A stretch of DNA of 64,000 nt from an uncultured Clostridia bacterium (GTDB lineage: Bacteria > Bacillota > Clostridia > Peptostreptococcales > Anaerovoracaceae): assembly GCA_938045615.1 (NCBI GenBank), contig CALIBC010000180.1, positions 348,063 to 412,062 on the forward strand, written 5' to 3'. This document shows positions 32,945 to 42,044 of the stretch, one piece after another. Under the pieces are notes generated by a model that saw nothing but the letters and a program-made list of their open reading frames with translations, was not told the origin of the DNA and did not search any database. Position 1 is the first letter of the stretch, and every line of letters starts with the position of its first letter. The position numbers and the translations under genes were made by a program.

Positions 32945-34888
32945 TTACGCATCCATAAATATGCACAGAACCATCGGACTTCGCTTAGTCCTTGCAAAAA
33001 CATACTTTCGCATGTCATTCCTCACTCCTGCTCTCAATGCGTTTCTATCATTTTTGTCACTGTTCAAATGATGTTCCAAAGACGCATAGGCGTGTTCCTG
33101 CATCTCTTTCATCAGTTCGCCATGCTCTTTTACATACACAAAACCGCGTGAATGCAACTCAGGCCCCGAAATTATTATGCGATTTTTGATATCTATTGTG
33201 GCAGCAACCACTATCAATCCCGCCTCCGAAAGCACTCTTCGCTCATTAAGGACGACATCGCCCACATCGCCAACGCCAAGCCCATCGACCAGTATGTCGT
33301 CAGCTCTTATGACGTTATCATATTTCACGACCTTTTGTTTGCCGATCGAGAGCTGGTCTCCGTTTTCAAGAATGAATATATTCGACGGTTCGGTTCCCAG
33401 AGATTCGGCAAGCTGCGAATGTCTCACAAGGTGCCTGTGCTCTCCGTGCACCGGCATGAAATATCTTGGTTTTATCAGCGAATGCATCAGCTTCAGATCT
33501 TCTTGGCATGCATGCCCTGAAACGTGGATATCGGCTATATCGTTGTATATTACATTGACTTCTTTCTTGTAAAGCTTGTTTACGACATTTGAAACCGTTT
33601 TCTCATTTCCCGGGACAGGCGTCGAGGAGAGTATGACCATATCCCCTTTCTTGAGCTTCACGTTTCTGTGCTCATCGTCTGCCATCCTTGCAAGCGCGGA
33701 CATAGGCTCTCCCTGACTTCCCGTGGTGATTACCACAAGTTCTTTGTCCGGAACGTGTCTCATTTTGTTCAATTCGACAAAAGAACCTGCCGGGAACTTA
33801 AGGTATCCCAATTCTTCGGCTAGTTTCACCACATTTTCCATGCTTCTTCCCGATACCGTGAACTTCCTTCCGTACTTTACGGACAGCTCAATGATTTTCT
33901 GAACTCTGTGTACATTGGAGGAAAACGTCGCGATAATGATTCTGGTCGTCGCTTCTCTGAATATGCCTTCTAGAGTTTCCCCTACCAGCTGTTCGGACGG
34001 CGTAAATCCGGGCTTCAGTACATTGGTGCTGTCCGCCATAAGAAGATCGACACCGTTTTTCCCTATTTCCGCAAGTCTAGGGAAGTCTATCGGTTCCTCG
34101 TCTATAGGCGTAAAGTCCACCTTGAAGTCACCTGTGTGGAAGAAGGACGCCACAGGTGTTTCAACGTAAAAACATACTGCATCGGCTATCGAATGCGTGG
34201 TTCTGAGCGCTTCTATCTTGAACTTGCCGATCTTGAATTTATCGCCTGCGGCAATCGTCCTTAAATCAGCATTCAGCTTGTGCTCTTCCAATTTGTTCTT
34301 TATCAGTCCCAGCGGCAACTGCGTTCCGTATATCGGAACATTTAACTTTTTGAGAAGATAGGGTATCCCCCCTATATGGTCTTCATGGCCGTGTGTGATT
34401 ATCACTGCCTTGACTTTCTCTGAATTCTCCACCAAATAGCTGAAATCGGGAATGACCACATCTATTCCAAACATGTCATCCTCGGGAAATGACATACCGC
34501 AATCTATCACTATTATTTGATCGTCATATTCGAATGCGGTCATATTCTTGCCTATCTCATCCAGACCTCCTATGGGAATAACTTTAAGCGTTTCCGATTT
34601 TTTGAGAGGCTTCAATATCTTCGGGGATTTTCTTTTGCCGGCGTTCCCGTTGCCACTGCTCTTGGTGAAATTTATATCACGGGTCTTTCTTCCGCGGCCT
34701 GCATTGCTTCCGATTCTGCCGTTGTATCCCTTGTCTTTCTTAAATCTCATGTCCGGTTTTGAGTTGCCTTTTCCCATGCCCCTTGCGTTAAGCCCGGAGC
34801 CTTGGAGCGTGTTTTTAGCGCCAAAACCACTGCTCTTGGGTCTTCTGATAGATGTCCCAAAGGCAGGTTTTACATTATTCTGTTTCAT
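32945..34888 (-). CDS. rnj: Ribonuclease J with long basic N-terminal extension
   Basis: A 647-residue metallo-beta-lactamase/beta-CASP nuclease for 5'-3' and internal cutting of mRNA and rRNA precursors. Metal motif ITHGHEDHIGGIP (about 163-175), HTGDFKVDFTP, and the beta-CASP part with SGHACQEDLKLM and PVHGEHRH. The first ~100 residues are a low-complexity tail rich in Gly, Arg, Lys and Asn (such as GRGRKTRD, GNGNAGKRK) not found in Bacillus RNase J, probably an RNA-binding disordered arm. AGAAGGGA precedes the ATG. RNase J1/J2 identity is not resolved; rnj is used. Confidence 0.94.
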   Translation of the reverse strand: MKQNNVKPAFGTSIRRPKSSGFGAKNTLQGSGLNARGMGKGNSKPDMRFKKDKGYNGRIGSNAGRGRKTRDINFTKSSGNGNAGKRKSPKILKPLKKSETLKVIPIGGLDEIGKNMTAFEYDDQIIVIDCGMSFPEDDMFGIDVVIPDFSYLVENSEKVKAVIITHGHEDHIGGIPYLLKKLNVPIYGTQLPLGLIKNKLEEHKLNADLRTIAAGDKFKIGKFKIEALRTTHSIADAVCFYVETPVASFFHTGDFKVDFTPIDEEPIDFPRLAEIGKNGVDLLMADSTNVLKPGFTPSEQLVGETLEGIFREATTRIIIATFSSNVHRVQKIIELSVKYGRKFTVSGRSMENVVKLAEELGYLKFPAGSFVELNKMRHVPDKELVVITTGSQGEPMSALARMADDEHRNVKLKKGDMVILSSTPVPGNEKTVSNVVNKLYKKEVNVIYNDIADIHVSGHACQEDLKLMHSLIKPRYFMPVHGEHRHLVRHSQLAESLGTEPSNIFILENGDQLSIGKQKVVKYDNVIRADDILVDGLGVGDVGDVVLNERRVLSEAGLIVVAATIDIKNRIIISGPELHSRGFVYVKEHGELMKEMQEHAYASLEHHLNSDKNDRNALRAGVRNDMRKYVFARTKRSPMVLCIFMDA

Positions 34889-34901
34889 TAATGGTTCCCT
34901 T

Positions 34902-37373
34902 CTACTTTACAACAAAATTAACAAGTTTATCAGGAACCGCAACTGTTTTCAGCACATTCAAATCTTTGATGAGCGCAACCACTTCAGGCACTTTCCTTAC
35001 TCTCTCCGCAAGCTCATCCTTTGAAAGACCTGCGGGCATGGACAGTCTTTCCTTCAGTTTTCCGTTTATCTGGATAACTATTGTTTTGACATCCTCAACC
35101 AGCGCCGTTTCGTCGTAGCTTGGCCATGCAGCTTCAATCAAAGACCGCTCGTTACCTAATTCTTGCCACATTTCCTCGCATATGTGAGGTGTAAAAGGTG
35201 ACAAAATCGTGACGAGTTTTGTGATTGCATCCTTAAACAGCGGAATATTCAAATTCGCATTCTGTTTATACTTGTACAGTTCGTTTACCAATTCCATGAT
35301 AGAACTGATCGCCGTATTGAAATTGAATCTTTTTTCAACATCATCGGTGATTTTCTTTATTGTTGCATTCAGTTTTGCATTTAGTTTTTTGTCGTCTTCC
35401 GACTTTATTTTTATAGCATCCTTGCTATTATAGACTTTTTCTTTTGATTCGAGGATCAATCTCCATACGCGGTTAAGAAATCTGTAGCTTCCTTCGACTC
35501 CTTCATCCGACCAGTCCAACTCTTTTTCGGGCGGCGCCGCAAACAAAATAAACAGTCTTGCAGTGTCGGCGCCGTATTTTTCTATGATCTCTTCAGGACT
35601 CACGACGTTGCCGAGCGATTTACTCATCTTTTTGCCGTATTTGTTGACCATGCCCTGCGTAAGCAGATTCTCAAAAGGTTCCTCGGCGGTAACAAGTCCA
35701 AGGTCGCTGAGAGCCATTTCAAAGAATCTGGCGTACATGAGATGCAGTATCGCATGTTCCACGCCGCCTATGTACTGATCCACATTCATCCAGTAGTCCA
35801 CTTTTCCCTTTTGGAATATTTCTTTTTCATTGTGAGGGTCACAGTAGCGCAGAAAGTACCACGACGAATCGAGGAAGGTGTCCATGGTATCGGTTTCGCG
35901 TTTTGCTTTCTTTCCGCATCTTGGACATTCACATTCCAGAAATGATTTTGACGTGGTCAGAGGTGATTCTCCCTTACCGGTAAATTCGACGTCTTCCGGC
36001 AAAAGAACCGGGAGATTTTCCTCTTTTTCCGGGCTCCAGCCACAGTCGTCGCAGTGGATCATAGGTATAGGTGTGCCCCAATATCTCTGACGCGAAACGA
36101 GCCAGTCTCTAAGCCTGTAGTTTATCGTCTTTTCGCCGCTTTTGCGTTCCACCAGCCAATCAACCATCATCGGGATGACCTTTCGGTTGTTGAGTCCGTC
36201 AAATCTTCCGGAATTGATCATGTTCCCCTCGGCGATCAGAGCTTCTTTTAGATTGTTTACATCCACATCCGGATCGTTACTTTCAACTACCGGAACTATT
36301 TCAAGATCGAACTTTTTGGCAAAATCAAAGTCTCTCTGGTCGTGCGCCGGCACAGCCATGATAGCTCCGGTACCGTATCCCATCAAGACATAGTCGGATA
36401 TGAATATTGGGACTTTCTTGTCGTTTACCGGGTTAATCGCATATTTTCCTATAAATACGCCCGTCTTTTCATTGACTGTGGATGTACGCTCTATTTCATC
36501 CATGTGCTGCACTTTTTCTATATAGGCATACGTTTCCTCTTCATATTCAGTTCCCTTTACCAACTCCTCTATATAAGGGTGTTCAGGAGCCATGACCATG
36601 TATGTGCATCCAAAGAGGGTATCTGCGCGCGTTGTGAACACTTTGAGAATCTTGTCGGTTCCGTCTATTCTAAAGTCGATGTTCGCGCCTATAGATTTAC
36701 CGATCCAATTTTCCTGCATCACTTTGACTTTATTGGGCCATCCGTGCATGTTTTTGAGATTTCCCAGCAAACGTTCTGCGTAATCGGTTATTTTGAAATA
36801 CCACTGCGAAAGATTTTTCTTCCCTACAGGCGTGTGACACCGTTCGCATGCGCCGTCCACCACCTGCTCGTTCGCCAGCACCGTTTGGCAACTTGGACAC
36901 CAGTTTACCGGGTTTTCTTTTTTGTACGCCAGACCTTTATTGAAGAATTGTATAAAGATCCACTGCATCCAGCGATAATAATCGGGATCGCAGGTCTGAA
37001 CCTCCCTCTCCCAATCATATGAAAGGCCGAGCTGCCTCAACTGTGTCTCCATTTCTTCTATATTTCTGTGTGTCCATTCCGCCGGAGGCGTTCCGTTTTT
37101 TATTGCGGCATTTTCTGCGGGCAGACCGAAAGAATCAAACCCCATAGGATGAAGTACGTTAAATCCTTTCATGTGTTTGAATCTTGCGATCACATCCCCG
37201 ATGGAATAATTTCTTACATGCCCCATGTGAAGTTTTCCCGATGGATAAGGAAACATCTCCAGCACATAGTATTTCTCGCGCAAAGGATCTTCCGTGGTTT
37301 TGAAACTTTTGTTTTCCTCCCAGTAATTCTGCCACTTTTTCTCTATCCGCTTAAATTCATACCTTTCTTTCAT
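34902..37373 (-). CDS. leuS: Leucyl-tRNA synthetase
   Basis: An 823-residue class Ia synthetase. HMGHVRNYSIGD (about 50) is the HIGH motif and KMSKSLGNVVSPEE the KMSKS motif. A zinc-type knot (CPSCQTVL ... CERCHTPVG) lies near 155-185, and the CP1 editing domain follows with a typical VPAHDQRDFDFA. GAGAGGA is six bases before the ATG. Two tRNA-Leu genes (anticodons CAA and GAG) occur 12 kb upstream in the same window, a coincidence of neighbourhood. No T-box leader is seen in the 11-base gap to rsfS. Confidence 0.97.
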   Translation of the reverse strand: MKERYEFKRIEKKWQNYWEENKSFKTTEDPLREKYYVLEMFPYPSGKLHMGHVRNYSIGDVIARFKHMKGFNVLHPMGFDSFGLPAENAAIKNGTPPAEWTHRNIEEMETQLRQLGLSYDWEREVQTCDPDYYRWMQWIFIQFFNKGLAYKKENPVNWCPSCQTVLANEQVVDGACERCHTPVGKKNLSQWYFKITDYAERLLGNLKNMHGWPNKVKVMQENWIGKSIGANIDFRIDGTDKILKVFTTRADTLFGCTYMVMAPEHPYIEELVKGTEYEEETYAYIEKVQHMDEIERTSTVNEKTGVFIGKYAINPVNDKKVPIFISDYVLMGYGTGAIMAVPAHDQRDFDFAKKFDLEIVPVVESNDPDVDVNNLKEALIAEGNMINSGRFDGLNNRKVIPMMVDWLVERKSGEKTINYRLRDWLVSRQRYWGTPIPMIHCDDCGWSPEKEENLPVLLPEDVEFTGKGESPLTTSKSFLECECPRCGKKAKRETDTMDTFLDSSWYFLRYCDPHNEKEIFQKGKVDYWMNVDQYIGGVEHAILHLMYARFFEMALSDLGLVTAEEPFENLLTQGMVNKYGKKMSKSLGNVVSPEEIIEKYGADTARLFILFAAPPEKELDWSDEGVEGSYRFLNRVWRLILESKEKVYNSKDAIKIKSEDDKKLNAKLNATIKKITDDVEKRFNFNTAISSIMELVNELYKYKQNANLNIPLFKDAITKLVTILSPFTPHICEEMWQELGNERSLIEAAWPSYDETALVEDVKTIVIQINGKLKERLSMPAGLSKDELAERVRKVPEVVALIKDLNVLKTVAVPDKLVNFVVK

Positions 37374-37384
37374 AACTTTCCTCT

Positions 37385-37726
37385 CTATTCAAAATCCAAC
37401 AAACCGCAATCGCCCCAGACATTTTCAAGATTGTATCTGTCTCGCAATTCAGGGTTAAAAATATTCACAACTATATCACCGTAGTCCATCAAAATCCACC
37501 CCGAATCACGTTTGCCTGCAATACTTGCTGGTGAAATTCCCAGTTTTTCGTATTCATCAGCCACCGCTTCGGAAAGAGCCCCCACCTGCCTGTCGTTGCT
37601 TCCGCTCGCAATTATGAGATAATCGGCAAAAGATGACTTTTCGGCGATATCTATTATCTTTATATCTATACCTTTTTTCTCGTTGATGGCACGAGCTGCC
37701 AATAGTGCGAGTTCTTTGTTTTCCAT
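37385..37726 (-). CDS. rsfS: Ribosomal silencing factor RsfS
   Basis: A 113-residue protein from ATG 37,726 (AAGGGAG six bases upstream; the frame continues to 37,750 but that would overlap yqeK). It binds uL14 and blocks subunit joining when nutrients are short. Seen: KGIDIKIIDIAEKSSFADYLIIASG, DSGWILMDYGDIVVNIF and a C-terminal YNLENVWGD. The order nadD-yqeK-rsfS is the classic Firmicutes arrangement. Confidence 0.95.
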   Translation of the reverse strand: MENKELALLAARAINEKKGIDIKIIDIAEKSSFADYLIIASGSNDRQVGALSEAVADEYEKLGISPASIAGKRDSGWILMDYGDIVVNIFNPELRDRYNLENVWGDCGLLDFE

Positions 37727-37749
37727 GGTGTTCTCCCTTTCTTTGTTCA

Positions 37750-38352
37750 TTATTTCATCCTTTTTCTCTTATTTGAAAAATATCTTTCGGCTTCCGTCGT
37801 ATCGGGATCCACGCGCACATTTTTCTCTTTTAAAAAATTTATCGTATTCCTCAACGCTGTAAGACATGCGCAGTCAAGATCTTCTTGCAACACCTTTCTG
37901 AGGCTTTCAACTCCGGGATAATTTCTCCCTGGTTCCACGGCATCGGCCATAAAAAGTATCTTCTCAAGCCCGGACATTCCGGCACGCCCTGTGGTATGAA
38001 AACTCACTGCATTTATCATGTCATCGTCCGTAATTCCGTATTCCTTTCGCATAGCGGCGGCGGCAAGTTTTCCGTGCGCCAGTTCAATTCCGGTCGAATA
38101 TCGGCTGTTCTCCAACCCGTATTTTGTTATATACGACTCAAGTTCATTGCCCGAAAGTTCCCTGTACATATCGTGAAACAGTGCTGCAAGCTCCGCTTTT
38201 TCGGGATCTTCACCGTATTTTTCCGCAAGTTTCCGTGCTGTTTTTCCGACATTCTCCGTATGTTTAAGCCTTTTGGCAGAAAGGTTTTCTTTAAGATATT
38301 CATAAACTCTGCCCTTCAAATCGGCATTCCCGCTATTTTCCCGTTTCTTCAT
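37750..38352 (-). CDS. yqeK: YqeK-type HD-domain Ap4A hydrolase
   Basis: About 200 residues with an HD domain: His in RLKHTENVGKTA, HD in ALFHDMYREL, HGKLAAAAMRKEYGI and SFHTTGRAGMSGLEKILFMADAVEPGR. YqeK enzymes split diadenosine tetraphosphate symmetrically into two ADP. The start is ATG 38,352 with AGGT upstream; an ATG at 38,379 overlaps nadD by 23 bases and is possible. It follows nadD with a 4-base gap under the chosen start. Confidence 0.92.
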   Translation of the reverse strand: MKKRENSGNADLKGRVYEYLKENLSAKRLKHTENVGKTARKLAEKYGEDPEKAELAALFHDMYRELSGNELESYITKYGLENSRYSTGIELAHGKLAAAAMRKEYGITDDDMINAVSFHTTGRAGMSGLEKILFMADAVEPGRNYPGVESLRKVLQEDLDCACLTALRNTINFLKEKNVRVDPDTTEAERYFSNKRKRMK

Positions 38353-38356
38353 GCAT

Positions 38357-38959
38357 TTACCTGTACAGCCCGTTTTCATTTATGTAATCGGCGACAGGCT
38401 TAGGAATATATTGCCCGATTCGCCTTCCTTCCTTGAGTGCTTTTTTGATCTCGGTCGATGAAATATCCACGGGCTTGTTGTTTAAAACTTTGATTTCGGT
38501 TCCGTATTTTTCTTGAAGTTCTTTCAGCTTTTCCCCGGTTTTGATTGTGCAAAATCCCGGTCTAGGCGCCAGTATAAACGAGTATTCACGCAAAAGATCG
38601 GTGCCCTTATGCCACGATTCCATACTCAGCAGAGAGTCGCTTCCGACGATAAAATACAGTTTGTCATCCGGTCTTTTCATACTTATGTCGCATAATGTAC
38701 GGTACGTATATGAAATTCCGGCATTCCTTATCTCAATATCGGATACTTCAACATTTTCATACATGTCCGCTATAACGTTCAGCATGGCAAGTCTGTGATC
38801 GTCACCTACCCTCTTTCTACCGAGTTTAAAGGGATTCACCTTGGCGGGCAGCAGAACTATTTTCGCGCAACCTGCTTCTTCTACGGCGCTTTCCAGTATC
38901 GAAAGATGCCCCAGATGAAAAGGGTCAAAAGTTCCGCCCAAAATTCCTATTTCGCTCAT
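38357..38959 (-). CDS. nadD: Nicotinate-nucleotide adenylyltransferase
   Basis: A 200-residue nucleotidyltransferase making nicotinate adenine dinucleotide in NAD synthesis. GILGGTFDPFHLGHLSI at the N-terminus supplies the HxGH motif, and the C-terminal VDISSTEIKKALKEGR is the ISSTxIR motif. LLPAKVNPFK matches the substrate loop. It lies 35 bases after aspS and starts the nadD-yqeK-rsfS group. Confidence 0.96.
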   Translation of the reverse strand: MSEIGILGGTFDPFHLGHLSILESAVEEAGCAKIVLLPAKVNPFKLGRKRVGDDHRLAMLNVIADMYENVEVSDIEIRNAGISYTYRTLCDISMKRPDDKLYFIVGSDSLLSMESWHKGTDLLREYSFILAPRPGFCTIKTGEKLKELQEKYGTEIKVLNNKPVDISSTEIKKALKEGRRIGQYIPKPVADYINENGLYR

Positions 38960-38994
38960 GACAACTCATTTCTCAATCATTTTTCGATACGGGT

Positions 38995-40767
38995 TCAATT
39001 TTTAATCTCAAGACCTAGTTCATTCAACTGGTCTTTGTCAACGCGATTTGGGGCATCGCTGACCATACACTGCGCATTTTGATTTTTGGGGAACGCCATC
39101 ACCTCTCTGATACTTGATTCCCCCGCAAGCAACATAACCATTCTGTCCAGTCCGTACGCGATTCCTCCGTGAGGCGGTACGCCGTATTTGAATGCTTCAA
39201 GCAAAAATCCGAACTTTTGCTCACTCTCTTTCTCGGAAATTCCAAGCAGTTTAAACATCTTTTTTTGCAACCCGGCATCATGTATACGTATGCTTCCGCC
39301 TCCCAGTTCAACGCCGTTCAGCACTATATCGTATGCATCCGCTCTCATCTTCTCCGGATCGGGATCCGACATGTCCATATCTTCACTCATCGGATGCGTA
39401 AATGGGTGATGCACCGCTTTCAATCCTCCCGTTTCCTCATCCTTCTCAAACATAGGAAACTCGGTGACCCACAGAAGATTGAATTTTTTATCGTCGAGCA
39501 GCCCCAATTTTCCCGCGATATGTCGTCTCAAAAATCCCAGACTGTCAAACACCTGTTTCGGTTTGTCGGCGGCTATCAAAATCAAATCCCCCGGCTTTGC
39601 GTTGAAAAGATCTGCGATTTCCTCAAGCGCCCCGCGATCGAGGAATTTGTTGACCGAGGATTTATATTCATTTTCTTCCACTCTTATCCATACAAGACCC
39701 TTGATTCCGTAAGTTTTCGCGGCATCGGTCAGTTTGTCTATATCTTTTCTCGAAAACGAGGCGGAACCTCCGTCCACACATATCCCCCTGATGTCGCCGC
39801 CGTTTTTCAATGCATTCACAAACACGGGAAAATCCGTAGTTTTCACAGCATCAAGTCCGTTCAAGCACTTAAGTTCAAAACCGAATCTCGTGTCCGGCTT
39901 GTCGGAGCCATATCTTTCCATCGCTTCGCGCCACGAAAGGCGGGGCAGAGGGGTTTCTATATCCACATTCATCAGTTCTTTGAACAGTCTTTTCAAATAG
40001 CCTTCCTGGATTTCTATCACATCGTCTACATCCACAAATGACATCTCCATGTCTATTTGGGTAAATTCCGGCTGCCTGTCGGCACGCAGATCCTCATCCC
40101 TGAAACATTTTGCGATCTGAATGTATCTGTCGGTACCGCCGACCATCAGAAGCTGTTTGAAAAGCTGCGGTGATTGGGGAAGCGCATAGAAATTTCCCGA
40201 ATCCACTCTGCTGGGAACAAGATAGTCCCTGGCGCCTTCCGGTGTCGAACGTACCAGTATCGGTGTTTCAACGTCTGTAAACCCAAGCTCGTCGAAATAG
40301 TCACGCGTAAGTTTGGCGATCTTGTGTCTGAAGGTGAGATTCTTCTGCATGCCAGGTTTGCGAAGATCAAGATATCTGTATTTCAAGCGCAAATTATCGT
40401 CTGCATTGTCATCGTCTTTTACATAAATGGGAGGTGTCTCGGATTTGGAATAAAGTATCAACTCAGTAGCGGCGACCTCCACATCTCCGGTTGGAATATC
40501 CGGGTTTTTGGACGTTCTTTCTCTGACGGTTCCCTTGATCCCCACCACATACTCTCCTCTTAGATCCTGCGCCTCGTCGAACACACTCTTTGGCGTATTC
40601 TCGTCAAAAGTGATCTGCAAAATACCTGTCTTATCTCTCAGATCCACAAAAACAAGACCGCCGAGTCTTCTTTGCTTTGCGACCCAGCCATTAAGAATCA
40701 CATTTTCACCGATATTTTTCATATCTATAAGCCCGCACATGTGGCTTCTTTTAAACACTCCGGCCAT
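38995..40767 (-). CDS. aspS: Aspartyl-tRNA synthetase
   Basis: A 590-residue class IIb synthetase of the bacterial type. N-terminal OB anticodon domain (CGLIDMKNIGENVILNGWVAKQRR), motif 2 FRDEDLRADRQPEFTQID, a GAD insertion domain, and motif 3 GLDRMVMLLAGE near the C-terminus. Both hisS and aspS lie in one transcript, three bases apart, as in many Firmicutes. It could be discriminating or not; the sequence shown does not decide. Confidence 0.97.
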   Translation of the reverse strand: MAGVFKRSHMCGLIDMKNIGENVILNGWVAKQRRLGGLVFVDLRDKTGILQITFDENTPKSVFDEAQDLRGEYVVGIKGTVRERTSKNPDIPTGDVEVAATELILYSKSETPPIYVKDDDNADDNLRLKYRYLDLRKPGMQKNLTFRHKIAKLTRDYFDELGFTDVETPILVRSTPEGARDYLVPSRVDSGNFYALPQSPQLFKQLLMVGGTDRYIQIAKCFRDEDLRADRQPEFTQIDMEMSFVDVDDVIEIQEGYLKRLFKELMNVDIETPLPRLSWREAMERYGSDKPDTRFGFELKCLNGLDAVKTTDFPVFVNALKNGGDIRGICVDGGSASFSRKDIDKLTDAAKTYGIKGLVWIRVEENEYKSSVNKFLDRGALEEIADLFNAKPGDLILIAADKPKQVFDSLGFLRRHIAGKLGLLDDKKFNLLWVTEFPMFEKDEETGGLKAVHHPFTHPMSEDMDMSDPDPEKMRADAYDIVLNGVELGGGSIRIHDAGLQKKMFKLLGISEKESEQKFGFLLEAFKYGVPPHGGIAYGLDRMVMLLAGESSIREVMAFPKNQNAQCMVSDAPNRVDKDQLNELGLEIKN

Positions 40768-40770
40768 TGA

Positions 40771-42039
40771 CTAAATTCCCTCTTTCTGCTGTTTTACGAC
40801 GGATATAATCTCCCCGAACGGAATTTCTCTCTGTTCGTGGGCATCCATATCCTTAAGCTGAACCACACCTTTTTGCAACTCTTCATCGCCTATGACTATC
40901 GTTTGTTTGACCCCCATCCTTGCGGCGTATTTGAACTGCCCTTTCACATTTCTTGCGAGCGTGTCCATTTCTGCCGAAATGCCGTTTTGGTGAAGATCGC
41001 GCAATATCTCAAGCCCCTTTTTTTTGGATTCCTCACCCATTGCAACTATGAAAACCTGAGTAGGTTCGTCTTCCGGTATTTCCACTCCGTTTGCGTCCAT
41101 GAGCATGAGGAGTCTTTCCTTTCCAAGTCCGAATCCTACTCCGGGGATCGGCGGGCCACCTATTTCCCGGCAAAGATCGTCGTACCGCCCGCCGCCGCAG
41201 ACAGTTCCCTGTGCCCCGATTTTGTTTGAAACGAACTCAAATGCAGTCTTTGTATAGTAATCCAGACCTCTGACTATTCTGGGATTCACTCTGTAATTAA
41301 GCCCCATAGCCTCGAGGTTTTTCTTGAGTTCATTAAATGCTTCGGAGCATTCATCGCAAAGGTATTCGAGCATCTCAGGCGCATCTTTTACAAGCTCCTT
41401 GTCTTCATCGGATTTGCAATCCAATATCCTCATCGGGTTTTTCTCAAATCTATCTTTGCATGTCCGGCACAATTTGTCGTAATTGGGTCTCAAAAAGTCC
41501 TGCAACGCTTTTCTGTACCTTTTGCGGCATGTAGGACATCCTACGCTGTTTATTTCCAAAACAACATCTTTGATCCCCATTTCTTTGATGAAATCGTGTC
41601 CGAGACAGATAACGTCGGCATCCGCCATCATATTCGGCGTCCCGAAAATCTCAACACCAAACTGATGAAATTCTCTCAAACGCCCGGATTGAGGTTTTTC
41701 ATACCTGAAACATGCCGTATCGTAGTAAAGTTTTGTCGGCTGAACCTCCGCATACATTCTGTGTTCCACAAACGATCTTACCGCAGGAGCCGTTCCTTCG
41801 GGTTTCAGCGTAAGGCTTCGCCCCCCGTGGTCGTCAAAGGTGTACATTTCTTTTTGCACAATGTCTGTGGTATCTCCAACTCCCCTGTTTATGAGTTCGG
41901 TGTGTTCAAACATTGGAGTGCGAAGCTCGCCGAATCCGTATCGTTTACAGATGTCCGCAAACTTTTTTTCTATGTGGTGCCATCTGTGGATCCGGTCGGG
42001 CGTTATGTCTTTTGTACCTTTGGGTGCATTTGTCAGCAT
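40771..42039 (-). CDS. hisS: Histidyl-tRNA synthetase
   Basis: A 422-residue class IIa synthetase from ATG 42,039, with GGAGG eight bases upstream in the end of hemZ; the longer open frame to 42,078 overlaps hemZ. APKGTKDITPD, FRYEKPQSGRLREFHQFGVE (motif 2), the histidine-specific RGLDYYTKTAFEF, and GFGLGKERLL (motif 3) are all present. The C-terminal anticodon domain has GMEEESKKKGLEILRDL-like and NVKGQFKYAARMG. Confidence 0.97.
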   Translation of the reverse strand: MLTNAPKGTKDITPDRIHRWHHIEKKFADICKRYGFGELRTPMFEHTELINRGVGDTTDIVQKEMYTFDDHGGRSLTLKPEGTAPAVRSFVEHRMYAEVQPTKLYYDTACFRYEKPQSGRLREFHQFGVEIFGTPNMMADADVICLGHDFIKEMGIKDVVLEINSVGCPTCRKRYRKALQDFLRPNYDKLCRTCKDRFEKNPMRILDCKSDEDKELVKDAPEMLEYLCDECSEAFNELKKNLEAMGLNYRVNPRIVRGLDYYTKTAFEFVSNKIGAQGTVCGGGRYDDLCREIGGPPIPGVGFGLGKERLLMLMDANGVEIPEDEPTQVFIVAMGEESKKKGLEILRDLHQNGISAEMDTLARNVKGQFKYAARMGVKQTIVIGDEELQKGVVQLKDMDAHEQREIPFGEIISVVKQQKEGI

Positions 42040-42044
42040 TTCTA

